The notes under the pieces were generated by a model. It had not been told where the DNA came from, made no database searches, and saw nothing but the letters and a program-made list of their open reading frames with translations. The position numbers were made by a program, and so were the translations under genes. Of a stretch of 64,000 nucleotides of DNA, positions 32,998 through 44,177 are shown in pieces; the stretch's first letter is position 1; each line of letters starts with the position of its first letter. Source of the stretch: Gammaproteobacteria bacterium (GTDB lineage Bacteria; Pseudomonadota; Gammaproteobacteria; Methylococcales; Methylomonadaceae); contig VGVA01000003.1 in the NCBI GenBank assembly GCA_016874115.1, positions 1 to 64,000 of the forward strand, read 5' to 3'.

Positions 32998-35337
32998 TTA
33001 TTCGGTAAATAAATCGTCAAACCAGGATTTGTCCTGATCGATCACTTCCTGCCCGCAAGCGGAGTACGCCGTCGGTTCGGAACCTGATAAATACGGGTAC
33101 TCGATGGCTCTTTTACAGGTATTGGCGGCCCGAAAGCCGTTAACGGGGTCAATCGGCACGGTCACGATATTTTCCGGAGGAATTAGTGCGACCGGCTGTT
33201 TCGAGATTTGTTTCATCAGCGAAGTCCACACCTGCAAAGCGCCGGTCGAACCGGTTAAGCCGATGGGTTTGTTATCGTCCCGTCCCAGCCAAACGACCGA
33301 CAGATAATCGCCGGTATATCCTGCAAACCAGCTGTCTTTGGCGTCGTTGGTGGTGCCGGTTTTGCCGACCAACCCGTAATCTTTGGGAAATGCCTCGTAC
33401 GCGCTGTGCCCGGTGCCGTGATGCATGACTTCCTGCATCATGGTATTAACCAGATAAGTCGTTGACGGATCAATAGCTTGTCTGACCACAAACGGATAGC
33501 TTTGCAATTGTTTGCCGTCTTCGGCCACTACCGCCCTGATGCCGCGCAACAGCGTTAAAAACCCATCGCCTGCAAGGGTCTGATACAGTTGCGTAACTTC
33601 AATCGGCGTCAGCGAGGTTGCCCCCAGCAACAGCGACGGTACAATTTCCACCTCGCGGTTAACGCCCATTTCTTTCAATGTTTTCGCCGTTCTGGCAACG
33701 CCGATATCCATGCCCACCCGTACCGTAGCCAGGTTATAGGACTTGGTTAATGCCGTCAGCAAGGAAACATTGCCATGTGAACGGTGATCGTAATTCTTCG
33801 GATTCCAATTGCCGCCGCTGGGCAGATCAACCGAAATGTCCGAATCGCTGACACGGGTTGAAATGGTATATTTTTCCGGATACTGCAACGCCGTTAAATA
33901 CACGACCGGCTTCATTAATGAGCCGATCGGCCGTACTGCATCCAAGGCTCGGTTAAAGCCGGACGCCGTTTCCTCGCGCGCGCTAGCCAAAGCTGCAATT
34001 TCGCCGCTATCCCGCCGGGTTACCACGACAGCGGACTCCAATGCTCTGGCTCTGCTGGATTTCTCAAGCTGATTCAGCTTCTTGGTAATGGTATCTTGCA
34101 ACGTTTCCTGGATTAATGTATCCAGAGTCGTGAATATTTTTAACCCATCCGACGTCAAATCCTTTTCACGGTATTCTTGTTTTAGCTGGCGTCTGATTAA
34201 ATCGAGAAAACCGGGATAGCGGTTTTTGGCGTTAAACATCCGTGGCAATACCACCAGTTTTTTTTGTTTCGCCAGTTCCGCCTGCTCTGGGGTAATGTAG
34301 TCCTGTTCCGCCATTTCATCCAACACCAGATTGCGGCGGTTGGTTGTTTTTTCTGGAAAACGGCGCGGATCGTACTGGGAAGGCCCACGCACCAACGCAA
34401 CTAGCGTGGCAAGCTGATCCAAGTTCAGGTCTCTCAACGCGGTACCGAAATAAAATTCGCTCGCCAAGCCGAAGCCGTGAACCGCACTGGCGCCGTCCTG
34501 CCCCAGGTAGATTTCGTTTAGATAAGCTTCCAGGATTTCCTGCTTGCTGTAGCGAAATTCGAGAATTAATGCGATGAAAATTTCCTGGATTTTCCGCCAC
34601 AGACGTTTTTCGGAAGATAAATAGAAATTTTTCGCCAATTGCTGGGTAATCGTACTGCCGCCTTGCACCATGCCGCGGGCTTTTACATCGGCAACCAACG
34701 CCCGTGCTATGCCTCTTAACGAAATGCCGAGATGGTGGTAAAAACTCCGGTCTTCCGACGCCAACAGGCCTTTAATTAATAACTCCGGCGTTTCCGCGAG
34801 TTTGATTAATATCCGGTTTTCTTTAATGGCCGGGTAGAAACTGCCGATTTGCACCGGATCCATGCGTACAATCGCTTCTTCCTTCTCCTGCACAGTATCC
34901 ACCACATTAATTACCGTAGTATCGTCAAAACTGACTGTCAACTGACGGCTCGGCTCGTGCTTATCCCAAAAATCGAAAGCCCGGGTTTTGACCGAAATCT
35001 GGTCGTTTTTTTTGTTGTACGATCCTTCGATGCTTAACTGATTATCCACACGGTAGTTCAACTGCTTCAACAACTGCTCAAACTTTAACGCGTTCAGGTG
35101 TTGCCCTGCATACAACTCGACGGGGCTGGCGTAAACACGTGCAGGAATGGCCCAACGTTTGCCTTCAAACTGTTCGCGGACATTCGAATCGAGGTAACCG
35201 AGAAAACAAAACAACACAAACGCTCCCGCCAACACCAGTTTAACCAGTACATTGCGAAACCAATGCGAGCTTGTTTTTGTGGGTTTTTGTTGCTTACCCG
35301 CGTAGCGTTTGCTACGGGCAGTCGACTTCTGTGCCAT
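32998..35337 (-). CDS. mrcB: Penicillin-binding protein 1B
   Basis: GT51 'EDRSFYHHLGISLRGIARA...QGGSTITQQLAKNFYL' and transpeptidase 'GSLMKPVVYL', 'GKTGTTNDAKDSWFAGYTG'. Confidence 0.95.
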   Translation of the reverse strand: MAQKSTARSKRYAGKQQKPTKTSSHWFRNVLVKLVLAGAFVLFCFLGYLDSNVREQFEGKRWAIPARVYASPVELYAGQHLNALKFEQLLKQLNYRVDNQLSIEGSYNKKNDQISVKTRAFDFWDKHEPSRQLTVSFDDTTVINVVDTVQEKEEAIVRMDPVQIGSFYPAIKENRILIKLAETPELLIKGLLASEDRSFYHHLGISLRGIARALVADVKARGMVQGGSTITQQLAKNFYLSSEKRLWRKIQEIFIALILEFRYSKQEILEAYLNEIYLGQDGASAVHGFGLASEFYFGTALRDLNLDQLATLVALVRGPSQYDPRRFPEKTTNRRNLVLDEMAEQDYITPEQAELAKQKKLVVLPRMFNAKNRYPGFLDLIRRQLKQEYREKDLTSDGLKIFTTLDTLIQETLQDTITKKLNQLEKSSRARALESAVVVTRRDSGEIAALASAREETASGFNRALDAVRPIGSLMKPVVYLTALQYPEKYTISTRVSDSDISVDLPSGGNWNPKNYDHRSHGNVSLLTALTKSYNLATVRVGMDIGVARTAKTLKEMGVNREVEIVPSLLLGATSLTPIEVTQLYQTLAGDGFLTLLRGIRAVVAEDGKQLQSYPFVVRQAIDPSTTYLVNTMMQEVMHHGTGHSAYEAFPKDYGLVGKTGTTNDAKDSWFAGYTGDYLSVVWLGRDDNKPIGLTGSTGALQVWTSLMKQISKQPVALIPPENIVTVPIDPVNGFRAANTCKRAIEYPYLSGSEPTAYSACGQEVIDQDKSWFDDLFTE

Positions 35338-35513
35338 AAATCCCTGACGTTATGGTAATACGTGCCTTGCTGTGGCTGTTCATTATACGGATATTCCAGT
35401 TTATTAATGACTCTGACGATAGTCTATTAATTCCAAGTGAACCAGCCATGAATAGTAAACAATGGGAGCGAATAGTTAATGCTAATCTGCGGCGTTGCAT
35501 TAGCCGATTTAAC

Positions 35514-36512
35514 TTACTGAATTTCAAGAACCAACTTTCCCGTAACATGTCCGGCTTCCAGCAATTGATGCGCTTTCGCCGCTTCCGGTAAGGTAAAAGT
35601 CTGTTCGATATACGTCGTTAATGAGCCTTCATCCAGCCACTTTCTGCATTGTTCCAGCATGTTTATCTGTTTATACCTCGCCTCGTCCAGATCGCGCAGC
35701 ATGGGAGTCAGCATTAATTCGAAACCGATCAGCAAATTACGCAGTCTGGCTTCGGTAAAATCCATTTCCGGCATACTCAACAGGGTAATAATGCGGCCGA
35801 AATGCGCTGTCGCCGGTATGCTGCCGGTAAAGACTTGGCCGCCCACGGTATCGAAGACCAAATCCGCGCCTTTGCCGCCGGTGAGATTCATGACGGAACT
35901 TATCATATCGTCTTGCGTGTAGTTAATCACCTCGTCAGCGCCCAGGGATTTCACGTACGCAGCTTTGGCTTCACTGCTGACCGTGGTTATCACTCTCGCG
36001 CCTTTACGTTTGGCCAGTTGTATCGCCACGTGCCCCACACCACCCGCACCGGCGTGGATCAATACGGTTTGTCCTGCTTGCAGGCCACCGCGGTCGAAAA
36101 GCCCGCCCCAGGCCGTTATTAATACCAAAGGCAACGCCGCCGCCTGCTCAAATGATAGTTTGGCTGGCATTAAATCGGCCCAGCGTTCGTCTAGCACGTT
36201 GTATTCTGCATAGTTGCCTTGCTCGCGGCCTAAACCGCCGTGGCAAAACCAAACCTTATCATCCGCCTTAAATTTTTTGACAGCTGCGCCGGTGTCGACA
36301 ACCGTGCCTGAACCATCGCAGCCCAGCACAGCGGGCAACGGTTGGTCGAATAGCAATCCGTTTCGTCTGATTTTGGTATCGACCGGATTAATACCCGCCG
36401 CCGCCAGTTTCACTTTGATGTGTGTAGGCTGTGTGATTTGCGGCTCAGCAATCTCCTGCAATTGCAGAACGCCGGATCCACCGATTGCCATCATCAGCAT
36501 CGCTTTCATATT
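35514..36512 (-). CDS. Zinc-type alcohol dehydrogenase / quinone oxidoreductase family (MDR)
   Basis: 'GCDGSGTVVDTGAAV', 'VLIHAGAGGVGHVAIQLAKRKGARV'. Confidence 0.88.
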   Translation of the reverse strand, partial: NMKAMLMMAIGGSGVLQLQEIAEPQITQPTHIKVKLAAAGINPVDTKIRRNGLLFDQPLPAVLGCDGSGTVVDTGAAVKKFKADDKVWFCHGGLGREQGNYAEYNVLDERWADLMPAKLSFEQAAALPLVLITAWGGLFDRGGLQAGQTVLIHAGAGGVGHVAIQLAKRKGARVITTVSSEAKAAYVKSLGADEVINYTQDDMISSVMNLTGGKGADLVFDTVGGQVFTGSIPATAHFGRIITLLSMPEMDFTEARLRNLLIGFELMLTPMLRDLDEARYKQINMLEQCRKWLDEGSLTTYIEQTFTLPEAAKAHQLLEAGHVTGKLVLEIQ

Positions 36513-36537
36513 ATTTTCCTTTATTTTCAATAATATA

Positions 36538-37686
36538 TTAATATTCTTCAGGCGACCACTGCTGACGGTAACCGAAATAACCGTATTGCTTTACGCTTGA
36601 CACCCGATCACCATTAATCACATAGATGTCGGGCAAATTATAGCCGTTAAAGCGATTGGCTTTTACCATACTATAAGCGCCTGCCTGCTTAAACAACACT
36701 TTATCGCCCACGGCTATGGGTCGGATAAACCGGTATTCGCCGAAGATATCGCCGGCCAGACACGTGCAGCCCGCCAATATAGCCGGAAAACGGCCTTCAT
36801 TATCGTGTTCCGCCAGCTCAGGCTGCAATTGATATTCGAATACCCGTGGCTGGTGATTTACGGAAGTATCCAACACGGCCACTGTTTTACCGTCGCTGTC
36901 GAAGCAATCGATAACCGTCGCCAGCAAATAACCGGTATGACCGACAACAGCATTGCCTGGTTCTATAAAAACCGTAAGACCGGATTTTATTAATGAGCCG
37001 ACCACATCGAGAAACAGATGTCGGTCTTCCATATGCTGAAACAGATAACCCCCGCCCAGGTTTATCCAGTCGAGTTGCGCCCAGTGCGTTGACAAAGCAC
37101 AACGCAACAACGCCACGGTCTCGACCAGCGGCTGACAGGAGGTTTTGGCAAACGTTGTATGAAAATGCAAGCCTTTGATATTTTCTGGGAAATCTTCTTT
37201 CATTAATGCATTAATACCGATACCCAGTTTGGAATGAGGACGGCAGGGATCATAACGCGCATCCTGGCTGTACGACAGCTGCGGATTAATTCTCAAGCCC
37301 AGCGAAACGGCTGGCTGTACACATGCATCAAGTTGTCGGTACTGCCCGAATGAATTGCAACTGATATGCGAACACAGATCGACTAATTCCGGCATTTCAT
37401 CCGGCTTGATTCCCGGCGATGTCAGATGGATGCCGCCTTGACCCATTAATACTTCATGCGCCAAACGCGCTTCAAACAGCGAACTGACGGAAAAGCCGTC
37501 AACATACGGTTTTATTAATGACAGCACGGGCATTAGCGGTAAGGCTTTCAACGAATACAACAGGCGGCAACCGCTATGCTCACGCAAATCGTCAAACGCT
37601 TGCAACGTTGCGATTAACTCTGCTTCGTCGACGATGAAAGCAGGCGACGTGGCTATCTGTTGTTTTAATGTTGCGTAATCCGCCAT
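36538..37686 (-). CDS. nspC: Carboxynorspermidine decarboxylase
   Basis: PLP decarboxylase 'YSLKALPLMPVLSLIKPYVDGFSVSSLFEARLA...HLTSPGIKPDEM...HISCNSFGQ'; start MADYATLK at 37686. Confidence 0.88.
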   Translation of the reverse strand: MADYATLKQQIATSPAFIVDEAELIATLQAFDDLREHSGCRLLYSLKALPLMPVLSLIKPYVDGFSVSSLFEARLAHEVLMGQGGIHLTSPGIKPDEMPELVDLCSHISCNSFGQYRQLDACVQPAVSLGLRINPQLSYSQDARYDPCRPHSKLGIGINALMKEDFPENIKGLHFHTTFAKTSCQPLVETVALLRCALSTHWAQLDWINLGGGYLFQHMEDRHLFLDVVGSLIKSGLTVFIEPGNAVVGHTGYLLATVIDCFDSDGKTVAVLDTSVNHQPRVFEYQLQPELAEHDNEGRFPAILAGCTCLAGDIFGEYRFIRPIAVGDKVLFKQAGAYSMVKANRFNGYNLPDIYVINGDRVSSVKQYGYFGYRQQWSPEEY

Positions 37687-37828
37687 TGCGTTAATGATAC
37701 ATCTGAAAAGGTAGCGATATCTTTGAATAACTTGCTGAAATTCTGTAACTAGGGTGACGGGTAACGGCAATTACGCGGTGAAAAATAGTGCATGTTCAGC
37801 TATAGTTTAACTTGAAGTGCTTTAATGA

Positions 37829-38150
37829 CCAGCGCGCCACTATTTTTCGCGAAAGCTGAAATGGGGTCCAATCCGATTTCAGCAGCGAAAAATGACGTGG
37901 CGAGTTTGCCTTCGGCGGCCTGCGTTCGTCCCGCTACAGCCCAAAACACAAAACATCGGCTTCCGCCTTGCTTCGTATTTTGACCTTGCGCGAATGACTT
38001 GACGCCGTGTCGTATGGCCTTGCATTTTGACTACGCACTACGCACTACGCACTACGCTTGCGCTCCAACTCCGTCAAAACGCCCGGCCTCTACGGCTACG
38101 CAGGGGTCGTCGTACATCGCTCGGCTTCGCTCGCTTCCATGTACTCCTTC
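37829..38150. repeat. Dispersed ~310-bp repeat, copy 1 (four 'actacgc' units)
   Basis: Identical by eye to 43382-43689 except for two extra 7-bp units; long hairpin at its left end. Confidence 0.92.
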
Positions 38151-38252
38151 ACGGCCGGTACTGCCGATCTGTTGTTGCCGGATGGCCGTTCATGCACTGA
38201 GCAACCTTCTCATAATAACCAGACTTTTCATTAATTAAATAAGGATCCACGA

Positions 38253-39128
38253 ATGATGAATAAAACTTTACTCATAATGGGCATCGGTTCGGTATTGCTC
38301 ACTGCTTGCGTTACCGACCCTTACACCGGGCAGTCCACTATTGCCAACTCGGCTAAAGGCGCAGGCATTGGCGCTGTGGTCGGCGGCGCGGCGGGCACGG
38401 CATTCGGCGGTAACGACTTGCAAAACGCCGGTTGGGGTGCGCTGGCCGGCGGCGCAGTCGGTGCGGCTGTCGGCGCTTACATGGACCATCAACAAGAACA
38501 AATGCAACAATCGCTTAAAGGCACGGGTATAGAAGTACAACGCACTGCGGAAAACACGTTGAATTTAACCATGCCAAGCAGCATTACTTTCGGTTTTAAT
38601 TCCGCGCAATTAACACCGGATGCGCAAAACGCGCTCAATTCGGTCGCTACTGTGTTGAATCAATACCCTGCATCCACCATTAATGTGACCGGCCATACCG
38701 ATGACACCGGCAGCGACGATTACAATCAGAAGCTGTCCGAGCAACGCGCCGCCAGTGTCGCCGCCTATTTGGGACAGCATAATGTGGCTTACAATCGTTT
38801 GTCACAGCAAGGCATGGGCGAACGAATGCCTAAATTTCCTAATACCGATGAAACTAACCGGTCGCAAAACCGCCGCGTAGAACTGGCGATTGTCGCCAAC
38901 AACAATGCCGGTGCGCCGCAAGGTCAGCCACAGCAACAAAATACGCCAGCGCCTGTAAATGCCCCGCAACAGAGCTATCCGCAACAACAACCGGCATATC
39001 CGCAACCGCAGAGTTATCCGCAGCAGCCAAGCTATCCACAACCTGCCTATCCGCAGCAACCTGCTTACCCGCAACCGCAAAGCTATCCGCCATCGGGTTA
39101 CCCGCAACAACCGACTTATCCCCGTTAA
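38253..39128 (+). CDS. OmpA-family protein, glycine-zipper N-terminus and P/Q/Y-rich C-terminal repeat tail
   Basis: 'INVTGHTDDTGSDDYNQKLSEQRAASVAAYL' OmpA_C; tail (Y/S)YPQQP-type repeats. Confidence 0.9.
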   Translation: MMNKTLLIMGIGSVLLTACVTDPYTGQSTIANSAKGAGIGAVVGGAAGTAFGGNDLQNAGWGALAGGAVGAAVGAYMDHQQEQMQQSLKGTGIEVQRTAENTLNLTMPSSITFGFNSAQLTPDAQNALNSVATVLNQYPASTINVTGHTDDTGSDDYNQKLSEQRAASVAAYLGQHNVAYNRLSQQGMGERMPKFPNTDETNRSQNRRVELAIVANNNAGAPQGQPQQQNTPAPVNAPQQSYPQQQPAYPQPQSYPQQPSYPQPAYPQQPAYPQPQSYPPSGYPQQPTYPR

Positions 39129-39275
39129 GGATTCGATTCCGATAAAAACTCCGGCTTGGATAACAACCAAGCCGGGTCTGTTAAGCTGGCTAGATCATCC
39201 GCACTGTCCTATAACTTAAGCGGGATAACTGAAGTCGATTTTAATTTTAACCACTTAAGTAGCAGTTAAATCCGC

Positions 39276-39857
39276 TTAATCCTCATCAATATTATCGACG
39301 TCAGCCTGTGACGCTTCACCATCATTGAATTGAAACAAATCTTTCAAATACCGGTAAAGCAAACGCGACGATTTGGGCGACGCGCCGATTTGATGTTCTT
39401 TATTAAGATTCCGTAATAACGACCTAATACGCTGTAAATCCGCTTCCGGCTGCTGATTAATTAATTCAGTCAAGGCTTCATTGCCCTGATTAATCAACCG
39501 GTCGCGCCACTTTTCGACCTGATGGTGCTCCCTGACCGAATGAACGCTTACATTTTGAATGAGAGCAAGCTTTTCCTTAAATGGCTCAACATCTATTTTA
39601 TGCAGTTGACCGGCAATGTATTTCAAAAGCCGTTTACGAGCGCCGGTCAGCGGCATACCGGCAACCTCTCTTACCGCCTGATGAATATTTTCGGGGAGTT
39701 GCAAGCTGGCAAGCTGCTCAGCCGTTAATGCCGAAAAAGTTTCACCCATCGCAAATAAGGCATTAATTTCTTTCTTTATTTTCGTTTTGTTCGGACGAAC
39801 GGCATAATACTCGACTTCTTCCTCATCGCCGGCAAAATCGTCATACTCGCGCATCAC
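39276..39857 (-). CDS. darP: Ribosome biogenesis factor DarP (YjgA, DUF615)
   Basis: 'KTKIKKEINALFAMGETFSALTAEQLASLQLPENI...RKRLLKYIAGQLHKID'. Confidence 0.85.
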   Translation of the reverse strand: MMREYDDFAGDEEEVEYYAVRPNKTKIKKEINALFAMGETFSALTAEQLASLQLPENIHQAVREVAGMPLTGARKRLLKYIAGQLHKIDVEPFKEKLALIQNVSVHSVREHHQVEKWRDRLINQGNEALTELINQQPEADLQRIRSLLRNLNKEHQIGASPKSSRLLYRYLKDLFQFNDGEASQADVDNIDED

Positions 39858-40048
39858 GACCTAACCATGCCAATCAGCATCAGCACAAACAGGATTACCA
39901 GAGCGAGCGGTATTAATAATCCCGGCCAATCGGATTTGGCGGTTTTGCTACGTTCCAGAGCGGCTTTAATACCGGGTTTCAGCCAGAATATCAGCAGGAT
40001 GGCGAAAGCGCCCAGCAAAATGTTTTCCCACGTGGATAAAGGTTGCAT
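39854..40048 (-). CDS. Small hydrophobic membrane protein
   Basis: 64 aa, two predicted TMs, 4-bp overlap with darP. Confidence 0.6.
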   Translation of the reverse strand: MQPLSTWENILLGAFAILLIFWLKPGIKAALERSKTAKSDWPGLLIPLALVILFVLMLIGMVRS

Positions 40049-40096
40049 TAGTATTCCGGTTAATTAAAAGCCTTATCTTAGGGAAAATGGCGACAT

Positions 40097-40133
40097 AAAA
40101 AAAGCCCGGCGACGGAATCGCCGGGCTTTTTTT
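40097..40133 (-). terminator. Rho-independent terminator
   Basis: AAAAAAAGCCCGGCGA-cggaa-TCGCCGGGCTTTTTTT. Confidence 0.9.
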
Positions 40134-40157
40134 AACGATGTTCGGTATTAATGATGC

Positions 40158-40415
40158 TTATTTCATCATTGATTTTTTAAACATGCTGTCCAACTTGCTG
40201 TTGGTGTCTTGTGCGTATTGAGCAGCGCGTTCGGCAGCTGCTTTCGCGTCGGCAGCAGCAGATTGAGCAGCAGCCGCGTCAGAAGAAGCTTGCGCCACAG
40301 AAGTTTTCAAGCCGTCGATTTGTGTTTGCAGATTTTCAACGTCGCCGTTGGTTGCGCAACCAACCGCAAAGCTGGATACCAATGCCATCAATGCTACTTT
40401 CATTAATTTATTCAT
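40158..40415 (-). CDS. Alanine-zipper/Lpp-like lipoprotein (copy A)
   Basis: 85 aa; lipobox VGCATN; alanine-rich coiled coil. Confidence 0.85.
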   Translation of the reverse strand: MNKLMKVALMALVSSFAVGCATNGDVENLQTQIDGLKTSVAQASSDAAAAQSAAADAKAAAERAAQYAQDTNSKLDSMFKKSMMK

Positions 40416-40536
40416 GATCTTCCCCTAAGGTCAAAATTACAGTTGTAGAAAATATAGCCGGGTTAAAGTGTACCATTTTATTGAATAATTTCAAGCTTTA
40501 ATCAATTTTATCAATAAATAAGCTTAACTTTTTCGC

Positions 40537-40574
40537 AAAAAAAAAGCCCGATTTTAAGCAATCGGGCTTTTTTT
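40537..40574 (-). terminator. Rho-independent terminator
   Basis: aaaaaaaaagcccgat-tttaagca-atcgggcttttttt. Confidence 0.88.
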
Positions 40575-40602
40575 GTAACTTAAAAACAGCAGGTCAGATG
40601 AA

Positions 40603-40860
40603 TTATTTCATCATTGATTTTTTGAACATGTTGTCCAGTTTGCTGTTAGTGTCTTGAGCGTATTGGGCAGCACGTTCGGCAGCTGCTTTCGCATCGGCAG
40701 CAGCAGACTGAGCGCTTGCCGCATCAGAAGAAGCTTGTGCTACAGAAGTTTTCAGGCCATCAATTTGGGTTTGCAGATTTTCGATATCTGAATTGGTTGC
40801 ACAGCCAACCACGAGGCTAGCCGCCAGAGCAATCATTGATGCTTTAACTAATTTTTTCAT
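40603..40860 (-). CDS. Alanine-zipper/Lpp-like lipoprotein (copy B)
   Basis: 85 aa, near identical to copy A over the mature part. Confidence 0.85.
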   Translation of the reverse strand: MKKLVKASMIALAASLVVGCATNSDIENLQTQIDGLKTSVAQASSDAASAQSAAADAKAAAERAAQYAQDTNSKLDNMFKKSMMK

Positions 40861-40944
40861 GTTATTTTTCCTTTTAAAAGTTAATTGCTAAAAAAAAAGG
40901 TATAGCCCCTTTGATTATAGCATCGTTTTTAATATTTTCCAGTA

Positions 40945-41487
40945 TTATTTTATTTTGACCAGCGTTCCGGTATTAATCCATTGGCTTAGATGATCGATTT
41001 GTTTGTCGGTCATGGCTATGCAGCCGTGCGTCCAGTTCATGCTCTGATGAATTTTCAGACTGGCACTGCCTAAACCGTGAATACCGACCCGTCCGCCCAG
41101 CGGCGTATTTTGCGGCGGCACATGACCGGACATGTGGGCGTTCATAATATCGGCATAGGTATAACGGTCGATAATGCCTTTCCGCAGCCCGTTTTCCGCA
41201 TCTTGCGTCGAAGGGTAATTCAGCCCAAAGAAACGATGAAAGGTGCTGCGTTCGCCCGCCCAACCGATGCGGTATTCGCCGGCAGGCGTGATATTATCGC
41301 CGCGATGGCTTTTTTGTCCGGCACCAGACTGCCCAATGGCGATACCCTCAATAATATCAACTGTTTGCTCACCCCGCTTGACTTCGATTTTAAGCGCGTT
41401 AGTATCTACCAGCAGCCAAATACCATCTCTAGCAATGGCATTAATCGACCAAAAAATACAGATAAACAGAAAAAAGCGTCGTAACAT
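40945..41487 (-). CDS. L,D-transpeptidase (YkuD/ErfK family)
   Basis: Catalytic 'GRVGIHGLGSA...MNWTHGCIAMTDKQID'. Confidence 0.9.
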   Translation of the reverse strand: MLRRFFLFICIFWSINAIARDGIWLLVDTNALKIEVKRGEQTVDIIEGIAIGQSGAGQKSHRGDNITPAGEYRIGWAGERSTFHRFFGLNYPSTQDAENGLRKGIIDRYTYADIMNAHMSGHVPPQNTPLGGRVGIHGLGSASLKIHQSMNWTHGCIAMTDKQIDHLSQWINTGTLVKIK

Positions 41488-41516
41488 AACAAACCTTAAA
41501 CAAAGAAAAAACTTAG

Positions 41517-43193
<1,677 letters not shown>

Positions 43194-43231
43194 GCCGGTT
43201 CCCAATCTCAATATAAACCCTTCCACATCAA

Positions 43232-43266
43232 CCTCATACCGATCATTTCGGCATGAGGTTTTTTTT
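43232..43266 (+). terminator. Rho-independent terminator after pgm
   Basis: cctcataccga-tcat-tcggcatgagg followed by T run. Confidence 0.75.
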
Positions 43267-43381
43267 CGCAAAAATACTGTTAATAGCTAATCAAAACTAT
43301 TTGACAACATCTGTTCGACTACATTATTATTGATTCGAAATTATTATGCCTGCTCACAACAGCAATAATCACAATGAGTAG

Positions 43382-43689
43382 CCAGCGCGCCACTATTTTT
43401 CGCGAAAGCTGAAATGGGGTCCAATCCGATTTCAGCAGCGAAAAATGACGTGGCGAGTTTGCCTTCGGCGGCCTGCGTTCGTCCCGCTACAGCCCAAAAC
43501 ACAAAACATCGGCTTCCGCCTTGCTTCGTATTTTGACCTTGCGCGAATGACTTGACGCCGTGTCGTATGGCCTTGCATTTTGACTACGCACTACGCTTGC
43601 GCTCCAACTCCGTCAAAACGCCCGGCCTCTACGGCTACGCAGGGGTCGTCGTACATCGCTCGGCTTCGCTCGCTTCCATGTACTCCTTC
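43382..43689. repeat. Dispersed ~310-bp repeat, copy 2 (two 'actacgc' units)
   Basis: Matches 37829-38150; length difference of 14 bp equals two 7-bp units. Confidence 0.92.
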
Positions 43690-43743
43690 CATGTTTGCAG
43701 GATTAATGATTTTGAATTTGTTTCATAATTTTAGGGGGAATAG

Positions 43744-44106
43744 ATGTCAATTATTCAGCTTATGGGGTCTTTATTAATGGTTTGCTGGCTCGGGACGGGG
43801 CAGGTTTTTGCCGCAGGCTCCACAGTGAACGAAGATTTTTCATTGGTCATCGAATTGTGCAACGACATGATCGACGCCGCCAAACTCAGCGATCAAGCCA
43901 GGTTTTTGGAGTTGGCCGATGCGGCATTGAGATTGTCGGAAGCACAGCGCCGCGACAATTCCATGGCAATCGACCGCTTCAGACCAAAGATTCGTGCAGC
44001 CAAAAAAGCCGCCAAGAACGGCGACTTCACCAACGCTATCAGCCACTTGGAAGAGGCCAAGCCATTAATGAAAGCCGCGCCGACCTCCTGGGATGGAGGT
44101 TCTTAA
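43744..44106 (+). CDS. Small periplasmic helical protein upstream of cytochrome P460
   Basis: Signal peptide ...GTGQVFA; helical 'ARFLELADAALRLSEAQRR...AAKNGDFTNAISHLEEAKPLMK'. Confidence 0.65.
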   Translation: MSIIQLMGSLLMVCWLGTGQVFAAGSTVNEDFSLVIELCNDMIDAAKLSDQARFLELADAALRLSEAQRRDNSMAIDRFRPKIRAAKKAAKNGDFTNAISHLEEAKPLMKAAPTSWDGGS

Positions 44107-44177
44107 GCAAGAAGACCGCTATTTTTAAACTTAGCCGTCCATTAATAGTTAATTCAATTTACCGATGGAGAATGCTC

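Noticed and set aside
37999-38238. ORF MTPCRMALHFDYALRTTHYACAPTPSKRPAS...
   Set aside because: Shares peptide THYACAPTPSKRPASTATQGSSYIARLRSLPCTPS with ORF 43580-43777 only because both lie in the dispersed repeat; no sign it is coding.
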